Shown piece after piece: positions 1 to 10,678 of a stretch of DNA of 64,000 nt. This stretch comes from Taudactylus pleione. Its lineage: Eukaryota; Chordata; Amphibia; Anura; Myobatrachidae. Location: NCBI GenBank assembly GCA_031769625.1, contig JAUIMM010000002.1, positions 2,356,001-2,420,000 of the forward strand, written 5' to 3'. The translations under genes were made by a program, and so were the position numbers. How positions within the stretch are numbered: position 1 is the stretch's first letter; every line of letters begins with the position of its first letter. Below the pieces are notes generated by a model. It ran no database searches. It worked only from the letters and a program-made list of their open reading frames with translations, and was not told the DNA's origin.

Positions 1-30
1 TATTACATTTACTACAAATAATTTGATTTG

Positions 31-113
31 GTGCTGGACCACCAACCTAAGGCACCCCTGCAAGTGTCCTAAGGCACCCCAGGGTGCCACGGTGCACAGT
101 TTGGGAACCACTG
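31..113 (-). mobile_element. hAT-like MITE end
   Basis: Read on the minus strand the segment starts CAGTGGTTCCCAAACTGTGC, a form typical of hAT non-autonomous element ends, and runs on with 'gcaccctgggg' and 'ggtgcctta' wording. Only one end is seen; the other lies left of the window or is lost. Confidence 0.5.
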
Positions 114-371
114 AGTTAGACCATTCTGTGTCTTAAGGGCCTAAGAACCAGTGACTAGAAGAGTTTATAGAGATATCAGCAAAATGTTCCTGGAAACTGT
201 GCTGAGATGCTGATAAATATGACTATACTCCCAGATCACATTCCCATGTGTGACTTTGCTTTTATCCATTAATATACACTGGACTTACTGTAAGATCTTC
301 TGCTCCAGCCACAGAGGTGCTTGTAGAGCCTGGTGACATATAGTGAACATGTATCTTCTCTTTCCTTACAG

Positions 372-482
372 ACAGTACTACTGCAGGACCCTGGCGAGGA
401 TCCTGATGATGTCCTGCGTTGCTGCAGGACCAGGGAGAGGACGTTCACCTTTAATGAGGTGTTTGATCAGGCAGCTACCCAG
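372..482 (+). CDS. KIF19-like kinesin motor exon, loop L2 region
   Basis: 37 codons, phase 0-0, between cttacag and a GTGATT donor. It reads TVLLQDPGEDPDDVLR then CCRTRERTFTFNEVFDQAATQ. In KIF19 the matching stretch is the extended loop L2 and the strand ending in FxxxFDxxATQ, so this is the second part of the motor and at least one N-terminal coding exon is missing to the left. A TACxxGAGGAT-style weak donor (gtgatt) is used. The acidic DPxEDPDD followed by a basic R-rich stretch is kept. Confidence 0.85.
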
Positions 483-989
483 GTGATTGTAATCCTGAGC
501 TATTTACAAAGAATAATAATAGTTAATAATATATATAATACAGTACTCAGGGACATCTTATGAGAGGAGGGATCCTGTATGCAGTCTCTGAACGGTCCCC
601 CCCAAACCATTGTATGTGAGGTGTAGTCTCTGGTACTGTGCCAGAGCCTATTGTGCAGGCATACTGTATATCTCTGGGAAAATGGTAGATTTATTTTGAG
701 GCAGCTGCATGGTAAGTACATACAATGGGTGTATGGAGTGCGGTGTGGGCCCCCCTGGATTCAGGTGCCCATGTGCACCCTACACCCATTATACATATGG
801 CAGCGCTGCTCATGCTGCATCTTGTAAGGGAGTAAAATAGCGCATGAGAACAATTTAGCATCATATGTGACTGTAGCGTCAGCCAGTAATGCCTGTACAG
901 CTGTCATTTCTCCTTATTCACTATAGGGCATATTTTTACATTATTTTCATGATTGCTTATGTATCATCAATAAATATGTCTCATTTTAG
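483..989 (+). other. intron, with a GGTGCAGGGTGT-type repeat scrap
   Basis: No exon seen. Around 725-795 a fragment with 'tgcaccctacacccatta' belongs to a short repeat seen again near 6870-7010, 32,270-32,340 and 60,800-60,890. Confidence 0.5.
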
Positions 990-1077
990 GAGCATGTCTA
1001 TCAGTCCACAGTGAAGAACCTAGTGGATGATATCATCTCGGGGTACAGTGCTGCTACATTTGCGTACGGCCCTACAG
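990..1077 (+). CDS. KIF19-like kinesin motor exon, start of P-loop
   Basis: 88 bp, enters at phase 0 and leaves at phase 1. It encodes EHVYQSTVKNLVDDIISGYS and then AATFAYGPTG. The nucleotide-binding P-loop GxxxxGKT is split by the intron after the first base of its second Gly codon (GPT-G), and the next exon supplies TGKT. Acceptor cattttag, donor GTAATA. Confidence 0.9.
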
Positions 1078-1531
1078 GTAATATTAATGGTATTAATACA
1101 TAAGTCTAATTGTTTATGTTGTATGTGTAAAAGTAGTGATCTGGTGAAATGAGTGGTTGTAAAATGTGCATATATTAGATTTTTATATAGCATCTTAAAT
1201 GATGGTTACATTGTCAGCATGTGATAGGCTGTGGTTACCGCTGCTTCTAACTCTCACTGGTCAGGGAATAGGTTTTACCCATCACCAAATGTGGAGGCAG
1301 CGTTTTATGGGCAGAACAAATATGCAATGCTGCACAGTCTACCCATTCACTAACAAGAGGTGACATCCCTGAGAAAGTGACCTGATGAGCAGCATCCTGA
1401 TGAATATTGGCTTAGTCACATGATGTCTGTCACTGTTCATTACTGACATGACACATTGTATAATTACATATCTGCCATTGTTTCTTGTAACGTCAGTGAG
1501 TGTATGCCTAATACCTTTATATTTATCACAG
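1078..1531 (+). other. intron, nothing recognised
   Basis: AT-rich, with no repeat family or exon that I can name. Confidence 0.5.
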
Positions 1532-1668
1532 GCACCGGGAAGACCTTTACTATGATGGGCAATGGCCATGAGCCCGGAGTGATATTTCGCACTCTGAAAG
1601 ATCTATATAAGACCATCGAGGTGCAGAGAGGGCAGAATAAATTCTCAGTGTCAGTGTCCTATGCTGAG
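1532..1668 (+). CDS. KIF19-like kinesin motor exon, P-loop end
   Basis: 137 bp, enters at phase 1, ends at phase 0. Completes the P-loop as GPTG-TGKTFTMMG, then GHEPGVIFRTLKDLY and a segment ending SVSVSYAE, equivalent to 'MSYLEIYNE' strand beta-4 of KIF19 divided at the exon border. All P-loop residues needed for ATP binding are present. Acceptor tatcacag, donor GTAAAT. Confidence 0.9.
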
Positions 1669-4128
1669 GTAAATATGTGAGGAATATGTGCTTGGTTTAT
1701 ATTCTATGTGTCTTATTTAGAGGTGGATGGAACAGGCAGCAGCGAGCATACATAGGCCAAGTAAATTGCAGCACAATTAGACATGACGCAAAGGCAGATT
1801 TTGGGTTATGTGTCTATTGCTGGAGGGCCGGATGCAACTACTGTACACAGAGTAATGATAACTATTATCCTCTGATTGGCTGATTGTGTATCTACCCCAT
1901 CAGATGATAGTAGTAGAGTCATTAGAATCCCGGCTATGTTATATGGAGTCACGGCAATATATTCACATTACTTAATTGATACCACTAGGACTACTGCTGG
2001 ACACAGTCAACTTATTTCAGTTTTGAATGAGGTAACAACAGTTGTTTGTATTATTATTATTATTTATATGGAGCCACAGGGGTTCCACAGCGCCTAACAA
2101 GGCACATAAACAATTGAGTAGACAAGAAAACAATGACTTACAGTACAAGACAATTCTGGACAAAAATACATTGTATATAAATATTGCTACAGCAGCGGTC
2201 ATAGCACTGAAATAATAGGTAGCACAGTTGCAGAAGTCAAGAGTTAGGTGCTGTAAATAATAGTAAGGGAAGGAATAGCACATGGGGAAGAGAGCCCTGC
2301 TCATGGAAGCTTATATTCTAAATGGTAGGGGCAGACAGACAGGGGTGACACAGGTGGGATAGACAGTGAGCATGGGACAGAGTGTTAGGATGAGAGATGG
2401 AAGGCATTGATGAAGATGTGCGTCTTCAGAGCCCGTTTGAAGTTTTGTAGAGAGGTGAAGAGTCTGACAGGGAGAGGTAGAGAATTACCAGCGGTAGGGA
2501 GCAGCATGTGCAAAATCTTGAAGGCAGTCATGGGAAGAAGTAATCAGTTGGCAGAAGAAGCAGCATTCATTAGTCAGGACAGACGGGAGTGTGAAGGGAA
2601 ATGAGGTCAGAGATGTAACTGGGAGAGGGCTGGGTGATGGCTTTGTAAGTGAGTGTGAGGAGCTTGAATTGAGCTGAAAGGGAAGGGCTTGTAGGAGAGG
2701 GGAGGCAGATGTACATTTGGAGAGGAAGATGAGCTGGGTAGCAGCATTGAGAACATATTGGAGAGGAGAGAGATGGGGGTCAGGGAGGCCAGATAGGAGG
2801 AGGTTACAGTAGTCCAATCTGGAGATGACCAGTGAGTGGATGAGGGTCTTAGTAGCATCCAGGGTGAGATCGGGTCTGATCCTGGAGATATTTTTGAGAT
2901 GGAAATGGCAGGACTGTGAAAGATACTGAATGTGTGGTTTGAATATGAGGGATGAGTCAATGATAACTCCAAGACAGCGCACTTAGGAGCTAGAAAAAAT
3001 GATTGTGTCGTCAATAGATAATGAAATTATAGGTAGTGAGGTTATTGAGGAGGGTGGGAAGATGATCAGTTCAGTTTTAGACATATTAAGTTTAAGAAGC
3101 GCTGGGACATCCAGGAATAGATAGCAGAGAGACAGTTATAGATACGAGTGAGGAGAGAGGGGGAGAAGTCAGGGGAGGAGAGGTAGATCTGACTATCATC
3201 AGCATAGAGATTATATTGGAGGCCAAAAGAGCTGATGAGCTCACCTAGAGAGGACCTATAGAGGGAGATTAGGAGAGGTCCAAGAACAGAACCTTGGGGG
3301 GTGGTAATGTGGTTGTAAACAATACGCTCAAGGAGTCTGGGGAAAAAGGGAGGAGAGAGATGAGTCGGTAGTTGGAGAGAGTACTAGGATCAAGGGTAGG
3401 TTGCTTAATAATGAGAGGGAGAGATTGAGGAGTGGGCAAGATGGGAACAGGTAGAAGGAGAGAGTATTTAAAATAATGTAATTTTATCTGCAATCACTGT
3501 ATCTGTGTACACTATATGGAACATGCCACTTAAGCATTTATTAATTGTGTAAAAATAGGGTAATGCTACTTAATAATATACTAATAGCATTATCAATCCA
3601 CATCTCTACACCATCTCTGTGTTATTGTGCACTATACACACTTATTACACCTGACATACACCTGCAGCAAATGCTGTATTTCAGCTGGATGCATCTTGAG
3701 ATGATTCTGGCCCAAAAATGCATGAAATAAGCTTTTTATGTGTCCTCCTTATGTACATTCTGCGCAGATATGCGGCCAACTGTAAATGATCCCCCTACAT
3801 ATAATATCATGTAATAACATGTAATTGGGCATAACTAGCAATTACCAGGCCCCGTAACGAAGTTTTAGGGGTCAACTGAAACTCCCTACTCTGCTTTTTT
3901 TAAATTCATGGGGACTGGTGCAGAACTAAAAGCTAAGATGAGCCCCTGCCCTATATGTACAATCCCCCCAAAAAACTTTCTTCATGATATACAGCATCTG
4001 GAGAACCACAAGTAACACAAGCCTTTTCCAGAGAGTAAATGTGGATTACACACTTGTTGTGCTTGTATTGCAGACAGTGATAATTCCTTGTATTGCAGAG
4101 AGTGATTATTCCTTCATTACATTTTCAG
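1669..4128 (+). other. intron carrying an antisense LINE
   Basis: Longest intron inside the motor. Apart from the LINE copy at 2047-3493, nothing is recognised at 1669-2046 and 3494-4128. Confidence 0.6.
2047..3493 (-). mobile_element. 5'-truncated L2/CR1-type LINE
   Basis: Read on the minus strand, reverse-transcriptase pieces appear in order: [19 protein letters not shown] (about 3400), then GVIIDSSLIFKPHI, NISRIRPDLTLDATKTLIHS and SRLDYCNLLLSGLPDPHLSP (about 2985-2780). These are C-terminal RT wording of L2/CR1-like non-LTR elements. Further downstream is a 3' UTR ending in an (AAT)n tail at 2050-2063, the typical 3' end of this group. Frames are broken by stops and shifts, so it is a dead copy. 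It lies antisense inside the kinesin intron. Confidence 0.8.
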
Positions 4129-4254
4129 GTCTACAATGAAACCGTTCGGGATCTACTAAGACCGTCCTCTGGATGTTTGAAGCTTAGAGAGAATCCCTAC
4201 GGCAACACCAGGATAGAAGGGATTGCAGAGTTCTTCCCCAGCAGTCCTGAGGAG
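4129..4254 (+). CDS. KIF19-like kinesin motor exon, beta-5/loop 8
   Basis: 42 codons, phase 0-0. Reads VYNETVRDLLRPSSGCLKLR and then ENPYGNTRIEGIAEFFPSSPEE. 'YNExxRDLLxPSxGxLxLRE' is characteristic of the KIF19 branch. Acceptor attttcag, donor GTGACT. Confidence 0.9.
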
Positions 4255-4321
4255 GTGACTATCATTAGTCTGTGCTACCCTTATGCAGCGTCCATGCTTC
4301 ACCACTAGTCATCCCTGTCTA

Positions 4322-4480
4322 TATTATTATTATTATTATCTTTTATTTATAAGGCACCACAAGGGTTCTGCAGCACTGAACAAGGGGGATACAAATGACA
4401 ATAAGTTACTGTATATAAGTACAGACTAATATAAACAGTGTTGCTGTCTGTAAAGAACCCATTAATGTGTGAATGAATAA
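4322..4480 (-). mobile_element. LINE 3'-end fragment
   Basis: Antisense copy of the same 3' terminal region as at 2047: an (ATT)n run at 4324-4338 followed by 'ttataaggcaccacaagggttctgc'. Only the last 150 bp or so are left. The right border is not sharp. Confidence 0.55.
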
Positions 4481-4613
4481 GCAGAGCCCATGACTATGTG
4501 AACGCTGGTGTAGTGACCCTGCTGTAGCTATAACACATGGACAAGTGTAACTTTATGAGTTGTTTTGTGTAACCATAAGAGTGTTGGTGCATCTGTATTA
4601 CTTTCTTTTTCAG

Positions 4614-4793
4614 GCCATCGCATTACTGACTAAAGGGAATAAGCGCCGCTCTAAGGCAGCCACAGCTGCCAATAAGAACTCATCCCGCTCCCATGCTGTT
4701 GTACAAGTCACCGTAAAGCAGACGAGCAATGATGGAGTGTGCACGGGCCGGCTGTACATGGTAGACCTGGCGGGATCAGAGCGAGCATGCCAG
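4614..4793 (+). CDS. KIF19-like kinesin motor exon, switch I and switch II
   Basis: 60 codons, phase 0-0. Starts AIALLTKGNKRRSKAATAAN, then KNSSRSHAVVQVTVKQTSND, and ends GRLYMVDLAGSERACQ. Switch I (NxxSSRSH) and switch II (DLAGSE), the residues that sense and coordinate gamma-phosphate, are intact. 'LLxKGNxxR' matches KIF19. Acceptor tttttcag, donor GTATCA. Confidence 0.92.
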
Positions 4794-4978
4794 GTATCAC
4801 TTGTATTTTACATATCATTATCATTTCTGTGTATTTCCCCTGCAATGCCAAAGAGGTAAATATCGTAAGTTTGCTATCCTCCTGCAGTGTTCATGCTTTA
4901 TCACTGTCTACTCTACAGAGAGAATATTTGTCTGTCACACCGGTCACTGTCCCATTGCAGCTTACAGTATATATACTC

Positions 4979-5019
<41 letters not shown>

Positions 5020-6483
5020 CACGCACATACACACTCACACACAGGGATCCAATTTTTTGGCCAGCTGCCAAGCCACCTGCCAGTATGATTTTTGAAAAAT
5101 CAGAGCACCCAGAGAGAACCCAGGCAATCACACAGAGGAACATACAATGTATTTGCAGGAATATAGAAGGTTACTAAAGCTGCACTATGCTAAATGCTTT
5201 GGTTTTGCACCAGTGAGCACAGATAGTGCACCCAGAGCACGCCTGGGTGTGTGCCTACTATCCGCTCTAAGGGAACGCCTCTGCATCCTAGAGAACAATC
5301 ACCAGATGTGCACTGTGTAAGATGTTGTTCCAGGTCTGCTCTATATGATGAGGAGCAGTGGTGCACCAACACCATATATATTATGCTGGGGTCAGCTTCC
5401 CTCCTCCCAACTCCTCCCCTTCACCTTGATATTCCTCCTCTCCTCTGCAAATGCCACCACCTTGCTTGGTAAAGTTAAACCCTGATGGAAATCTAGGTGC
5501 ACTTGCACACAGAGCCGTAATAGGGCATAATTGCACCCTAGGCCACCACCGCCCCCTGAGCGCACCATGTCATCATGTTGCATGTACTGTATGACATCAG
5601 TATGTTGTACAGGAGGGGCTGTGGTTGGCAGCTCCAATAAGCGCACTGGCTGGCTGTCCTCAGGACGCCCAATGGGCTGGATTAACTGTGCAGGGTGCCT
5701 ATCTGGAGTGTCTGCAGGATGCTCCGTAGATGCTGCAGCAGCAATTCTGCCAGCAGGCTTCCAGGCACCCTGCTAGCCAGGAGCAAAGGCCGTGGGGTGG
5801 CACTGGTGGCCCATAGCTAGTTATCACAAGACGAGACCAAAGCTGCTCTTTCACTGTGCAATGTAAATGACATCCATTATATGTATAATTATCAGAGAGC
5901 TAAGTATTCCTAGGGTAGTCCTTGTCCTGTAGTCTGAGGTGGCATGTACTGTTAGCTATTTTCTTTGCTTACAGCTCTTATGAACGTTGTCATTTCTTTT
6001 TGCATCTTTTTGTAGTGAAGGAGATATAACAGAGCCATGTGTATAGCTCTTTTTTCTTGTGTTTGTATAACTCCCTAAGCGTGGTCTTTCTCCCCTTACA
6101 GCGGTGATTCCCAATTACCGGTCACTTCCCCATTTATTTCAGTGACCCCCCACCCACTGAGACATTACTCCATAGCAAATTATATAACATTTTGATTAAA
6201 GTCATTTTTTAATTAATAACATAAACCAGTATCAAATTAATGATACTAATAATGGAATTACATATTTTCTTTAGTAGCTTGGGTTAAATTACATGCAGTA
6301 AGAAAAGCATTTCGGTCAATATCACTAATTGTAACAGAGGTGAATGGGAGTCACTGTCTTAGGTCACAATTGAAGTAATTTCTATAATTAGTTTTATCAT
6401 ACAATAGTTTATGTGTTTGTACCACATCCACACTGTGACTGAAGTCTGATGTGTCTTCATTATCATTTCTGTTTCTATATCAG
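4794..6483 (+). other. intron with CA repeat and SINE-like scraps
   Basis: Holds a (CA)n microsatellite at 4981-5016. At about 5095-5145 'agcacccagagagaaccc' resembles the conserved 3' domain of fish and amphibian SINEs ('GGAGCACCCGGAGGAAACCC'). 5500-5800 is GC-richer and unassigned. No exon seen. Confidence 0.5.
4981..5016 (+). repeat. (CA)n microsatellite
   Basis: Uninterrupted CA dinucleotides, about 18 units, followed by imperfect CA/CG/TA mixture to about 5042. Confidence 0.95.
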
Positions 6484-6627
6484 ACTAAGAACACTGGCCA
6501 AACCCTGAGAGAAAGTGGCTATATAAACCGCTCCCTTCTGGCCCTAAGGAACTGCATTACGGCGCTACGCAAGAGACCAGGCGGCCATATCAATTATCGG
6601 GACAGCAAATTGACCTGGATGCTAAAG
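6484..6627 (+). CDS. KIF19-like kinesin motor exon, alpha-4/L12
   Basis: 48 codons, phase 0-0. Reads TKNTGQTLRESGYINRSLLA, LRNCITALRKRPGGHINY and RDSKLTWMLK. The microtubule-contacting L12/alpha-5 segment YRDSKLT is kept, but the residue after it, nearly always Arg in kinesins (SKLTRLL), is Trp here; NRSLLALG is NRSLLALR. Acceptor tatatcag, donor GTATGT. Confidence 0.9.
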
Positions 6628-7364
6628 GTATGTTATTACTATGAGATTTCCTACATAGATATGACCGTACAGCCGTACCTAATGTCAGGGACAGTGATAA
6701 GAGAGAAAGTCCCATGTACAGTCTCAATGCAGGTCTCCCCCTTCTCTTACAGGCACATACACTAATTATACTCTGGCACTGCGCTTTCTCTACTGGGCAT
6801 GTGCAGGACTTTGCAAATATGGCACCCATGTCACTTTCCCAGAGACTACATTGGTGATTAGTATAAGTTGTTGGTGCAGGGTGTGCGGTGTGAGACTACT
6901 GGACATGTGCACCAAATATACCCTGCACCCTTTATAGATACACCCAGGGGCTTATTTATAATGGGTGCAGGGGGTGCAATTTAGGGGGGCTCGCACCGCA
7001 CACCCTGCACCCATACTTTTTTTTTTATACTTACCACTTCTAAGTCCCACGGAGTAGCGCCAATTTTCCCAGCGTTTTGCGCATGGTGCAATAGGATGTC
7101 ACCAGGAAAATGGCTGACGCGCCATTTTTCCTGGTGATTTACGCATACGCAGTATACTCCGGGCAGAGCCTACTGCTGCTGTCACAATGTTCTGTTTTAT
7201 CTCAGATAATAGCTGCCATCAACCATGATATTAGTAATTAGTGCAATCATTTGTTTCTCACAAAAATGGTATAAAATAATAGTAGTAGATCTATAAACTG
7301 CTCATTACAATGTGTAAGGATTCCTCAGTGATCTCTCCTATAACCAGAGCTTTATCTATCACAG
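6628..7364 (+). other. intron with GGTGCAGGGTGT-type repeat
   Basis: 6870-7010 holds facing 'ggtgcagggtgtgcggtgtg' and 'caccgcacaccctgcaccc' segments, a small inverted-repeat element. The rest is unassigned. Confidence 0.5.
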
Positions 7365-7487
7365 GGCGCACTGAGTGGCAGGAGCAGAATGGTGATGATC
7401 ACACACATCAGCCCTGTGGATGCTGCCTATGAAGACTCTCGCAGCACACTCACCTATGGGAGCAAGGCCAAGTACATCAAAACACTG
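7365..7487 (+). CDS. KIF19-like kinesin motor exon, end of motor
   Basis: 41 codons, phase 0-0. Reads GALSGRSRMVMITHISPVDA and then AYEDSRSTLTYGSKAKYIKTL. This is the end of the catalytic core (beta-8/alpha-6): SLGGNSRTVMIAHISP...SRNTLTYAxRAKNIKT in KIF19. In KIF19 the next exon starts VKQN (neck), which matches the K exon found further downstream rather than the nearest exon A1. Donor GTGAGC. Confidence 0.92.
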
Positions 7488-7809
7488 GTGAGCAGCCCCC
7501 AAGGGGTAACTGTATATGTATTTATGTTACTGGGTATAACTGTGGAGGAACAAGGGATTTATTATTAAATAAAACAAACATGAACATTCAAAATCAGTTT
7601 TATTAGAAGATTGGTTGGGATGTGACCTTTTACTTTCTATTAGAAATTCTATTGCCAATTAAAATATGTTAAAAATATCTACTACAGTCTCAATCAGTGA
7701 TAAAAGCTACACCTGTGCTATTACATGTCTGTGTGAGGACACGTAGGTTACCCATCCATAATCTCCTGTCTCCCTGTTTTCTCTGAGTGTGCCGGTGCCC
7801 AGTAACTAA

Positions 7810-8149
7810 AGGTGGGTACACACCTGAAAGATATATCTGCAGATCGAGTGATCTGCAGATATATATTTAGATGACGGTCGTTCATACACAAGGAACGGCC
7901 ATCATCTATCTGGCAGCTGCTGGTCCCGCTGGCAGGGAGGTGGATCGGGGCTGCCCCCCTCCTCATGGCTGCCGCTGTGTATGTACGGGCGGTCTGTACA
8001 CACTTGCCGATGGACAGATATGTCTCCAGACATACAGTATCTGTCCATTGGATGTGCAACACATCCAATGCGATATGTCTGTGAACGACACGGCCGACGG
8101 CCAGCAGATATATTGGCAGATCAATTGATCGGCCAGTGTGTACCCAGCG
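7810..8149. mobile_element. Harbinger-like MITE (copy 1)
   Basis: 340 bp. Ends share TGGGTACACAC (aggTGGGTACACACC on the left, reverse of GTGTGTACCCAgcg on the right), flanked by TAA on both sides (7807-7809 and 8150-8152). The empty site 'cagtaactaactctctg' is seen at the homologous place before exons K3 and A3, which proves the insertion. A 3-bp TWA duplication fits PIF/Harbinger. Confidence 0.85.
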
Positions 8150-8181
8150 TAACTCTCTGCTGTTTACTTTTCCTCCGGCAG

Positions 8182-8269
8182 GTGGAGAGGAACCGTGTTT
8201 GTGCCCCACACAAAATCCCTGAGGCTACAAGAGAAGACAAAGTGCAGCTGAAAGACCCTCATCCTCCAG
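8182..8269 (+). CDS. kinesin tail cassette exon A1
   Basis: 88 bp, enters phase 0, leaves phase 1. Reads VERNRVCAPHKIPEATREDK and then VQLKDPHPP. Aligned with exon K (VKAHHLSLAHKIPEG...VQLRL) it is a diverged duplicate: KIPEx(T/A)R and VQL are common. It would be spliced directly to the motor exon 7365-7487. Acceptor ccggcag, donor GTATTT. Confidence 0.8.
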
Positions 8270-8574
8270 GTATTTTTGTATCTTATAATGAAAAGATTAA
8301 GAAGTCGGTTTATCATAGTTGTGCACTAACAATCTGCATCAACATTTATCGCAGCAATACAGATTATAGTTACACCACAAGTTACCATGCTGGGAGGTTG
8401 GGTGGTATGTACATATGCTGTCTTTACAGTTACAGATTAGGCAAAGGAAACAACTGACCCAGGAAGAATAGGAACAAATAGGGGTTTATACTTCCAAACT
8501 ATAATCCATTGACTGAAGCAAAACATATACCAGACATAGTAGTAACTGTACTATTTCTGTATTCTTTTCCATAG

Positions 8575-8635
8575 AGCCAGCCCATAAGGACAAAACACCC
8601 AGTTCCAGTAACACTGGTCCTATGAGACGCTCCGA
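8575..8635 (+). CDS. kinesin tail cassette exon B1
   Basis: 61 bp, phase 1 to 2. With the G carried over it reads EPAHKDKTPSSSNTGPMRRS. Short, Ser-rich and basic. It lacks the extra 9 bp (HKD) that B3, B4 and B5 have. Acceptor ttccatag, donor GTAAGT. Confidence 0.75.
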
Positions 8636-8873
8636 GTAAGTATTTTGTGCAGATATCACATGAACAATAAGTAACAATATGATTTATGGATAGAAATGTA
8701 AAATGATGAAAATTTGTGTAATATATAGATAAGAATAGATTGTTATGAAGTATTTTTTTAGCTATTACTATATAAATGTTAATCATAATACACCATAATA
8801 TGTACTAACCTTAGCTATTGTTACATTCTCTTGGAGCCTTTTAGGTGCAAATGTGTCTGTTTTCTCTTTTTAG

Positions 8874-9399
8874 GGCTTTGCTGCCTGAATTGTCATCCGT
8901 GGACCCTATGCCAAGAAAAGACCTGGCAGTATCTGAGGCTGTGGTTCCTATGCCAAGAAAAGACCTGGAAGTACCTGAGGCTGTGGTCTCTATGCCAAAA
9001 AAATACCTGGCAATAACTGAGGCCGTGGTCCCAATGCCAAGAAAAGACCTGGAAGTACCTGAGGCCGTGGTCCCTATGCCAAAAAAACACCTGTCAGTGA
9101 CTGAGGCCGTGCTCCCCATGCCAAAAAAATACCTGGCAATAACTGAGGCCGTGGTCCCAATGCCAAGAAAAGACCTGGCAGTACCTGAGACCGTGGTCCC
9201 TATGCCAAAAAAACACCTGTCAGTGACTGAGGCAGTGGTCCCCATGCCAAAAAAATACCTGGCAATAACTGAGGCCGTGGTCCCAATGCCAAAAAAACAC
9301 CTGGCAGTACCTGAGGCCTTGGTCCATATGCCAAGAAAACAACTGGCAGTACCTGAGGTCGTGGTCCCTATGCCAAGAAAATACCTGGCAATACCTGAG
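8874..9399 (+). CDS. kinesin tail cassette exon C1, 12 coding 42-bp repeats
   Basis: 526 bp, phase 2 to 0. After ALLPELSSVD come 11 complete and one 11-residue copy of a 14-residue unit, consensus PMP(R/K)K(D/H/Y)L(A/S)(V/I)(P/T)EAVV. Units alternate in subtypes (DL, HLS, YLAI), giving a 126-bp higher-order pattern in the middle. Each unit has a basic P-R/K-K knob and one Glu; proline spacing argues against coiled coil. No domain recognised. Acceptor ctttttag, donor GTAAGT after CCTGAG. Confidence 0.8.
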
Positions 9400-9636
9400 G
9401 TAAGTGCTTTCAGTGTCATTGTGGTTACTTACCTTTTCCTTTATGTTCTAGTAGTTATATAACTCTTTGTCATACAATGTAATGCTTGTTACACTGACAT
9501 TTACATCTTATATTACTCCACAAGTGTCACAATTTATACACAATATGAGAAAGGAAAAATAGGTTTCTTGTAATACAAATGATAGTCCATTATAATTGTA
9601 AATTAAATAAAAATAATTGGTAGTGGACAAGTCCAT

Positions 9637-9864
9637 GGCCGCGATTCTATTCGATGATGAATAGCCCCAGAGCTTTTCAATTCAGCCTGATGTTTGGTCC
9701 GACTAAAGGATTTCTTCACGCACCCTCCTGGGGGTGCGATGAGAAATCCAACAAAAGTGTGCTAACAGCCTTGCGGCCGACACTTTAGTCGGAGAATGCC
9801 AGTTCTCATAACTAAACAAACACCCATGTTAAGTCTTAACAGCACGCTGAATTGAATCGCGGCC
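9637..9864. mobile_element. GGCCGCGATTC MITE, block 1 copy
   Basis: Ends GGCCGCGATTC and its reverse complement (GAATCGCGGCC); inside are facing arms around 'cgcaccctcctgggggtgcg'. A copy lies in the intron after every C exon of blocks 1-5, so the insertion predates the cassette amplification. Confidence 0.7.
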
Positions 9865-10218
9865 AATTAGATACGCTAAACATATAAAACTAAGAAATGT
9901 GAACAAAGGCATGAAAAACCTCCACATAAAACTAGTAAAACTAATTTATTCCAATTATATATAATATTTCTAGTCATCCATTGTAGTATTATATATAATA
10001 TAACTAGTCATGTATTGCAGTATTATATAATTAAATACTGAAATTCTATTAGAAATTCAGCTGCCAATTAAAATATATTAGAAATATCTACTACAGGCTC
10101 AATCAGTCATAAAAGCTACACCTGTGCTATTACATGTCTGTGTGAGGACACGTAGGTTACCCATCCATAATCTCCTGTCTCCCTGTTTTCTCTGAGTGTG
10201 CCGGTGCCTAGTAACTAA

Positions 10219-10558
10219 AGGTGGGTACACACCTGAAAGATATATCTGCAGATCGAGTGATCTGCAGATATATATTTAGATGATGGTCATTCATACACAA
10301 GGAACGACCATCATCTATCTGGCAGCTGCTGGTCCCACTGGCAGGGAGGTGGATCGGGGCTGCCCCTCTCCCCATGGCTGCCGCTGTGTATGTACGGGCG
10401 GTCTGTACACACTTGCCGCTGGACAGATATGTCTCCAGACATACAGTATCTGTCCATTGGATTTGCAACACATCCAATGCGATATGTCTGTGAACGACAC
10501 GGCCGACGGCCAGCAGATATATTGGCAGATCAATTGATCGGCCAGTGTGTACCCAGCG
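10219..10558. mobile_element. Harbinger-like MITE (copy 2)
   Basis: Same element at the homologous position as 7810-8149, offset 2409 bp, with the same TAA flanks. It was therefore inserted before blocks 1 and 2 separated. Confidence 0.85.
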
Positions 10559-10590
10559 TAACTCTCTGCTGTTTACTTTTCCTCCTGCAG

Positions 10591-10678
10591 GTGGAGAGGA
10601 ACCGTGTTTGTGCCTCACACAAAATCCCTGAGGCTACAAGAGAAGACAAAGTGCAGCTGAAAGACCCTCATCCTCCAG
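10591..10678 (+). CDS. kinesin tail cassette exon A2
   Basis: 88 bp, phase 0 to 1. Encodes VERNRVCASHKIPEATREDK and VQLKDPHPP; one difference from A1 (Pro to Ser). Acceptor cctgcag, donor GTATTC, both intact. It follows C2's predecessor C1 in frame. Confidence 0.78.

Noticed and set aside
7748..8209. 153-codon minus ORF repeated at 10,208
   Set aside because: It spans the Harbinger-like MITE and exon A in the wrong strand, and repeats only because the block is duplicated.
8841..9419. 192-codon antisense ORF as a gene
   Set aside because: It mirrors the coding 42-bp repeats of exon C1. Kept only as an observation.
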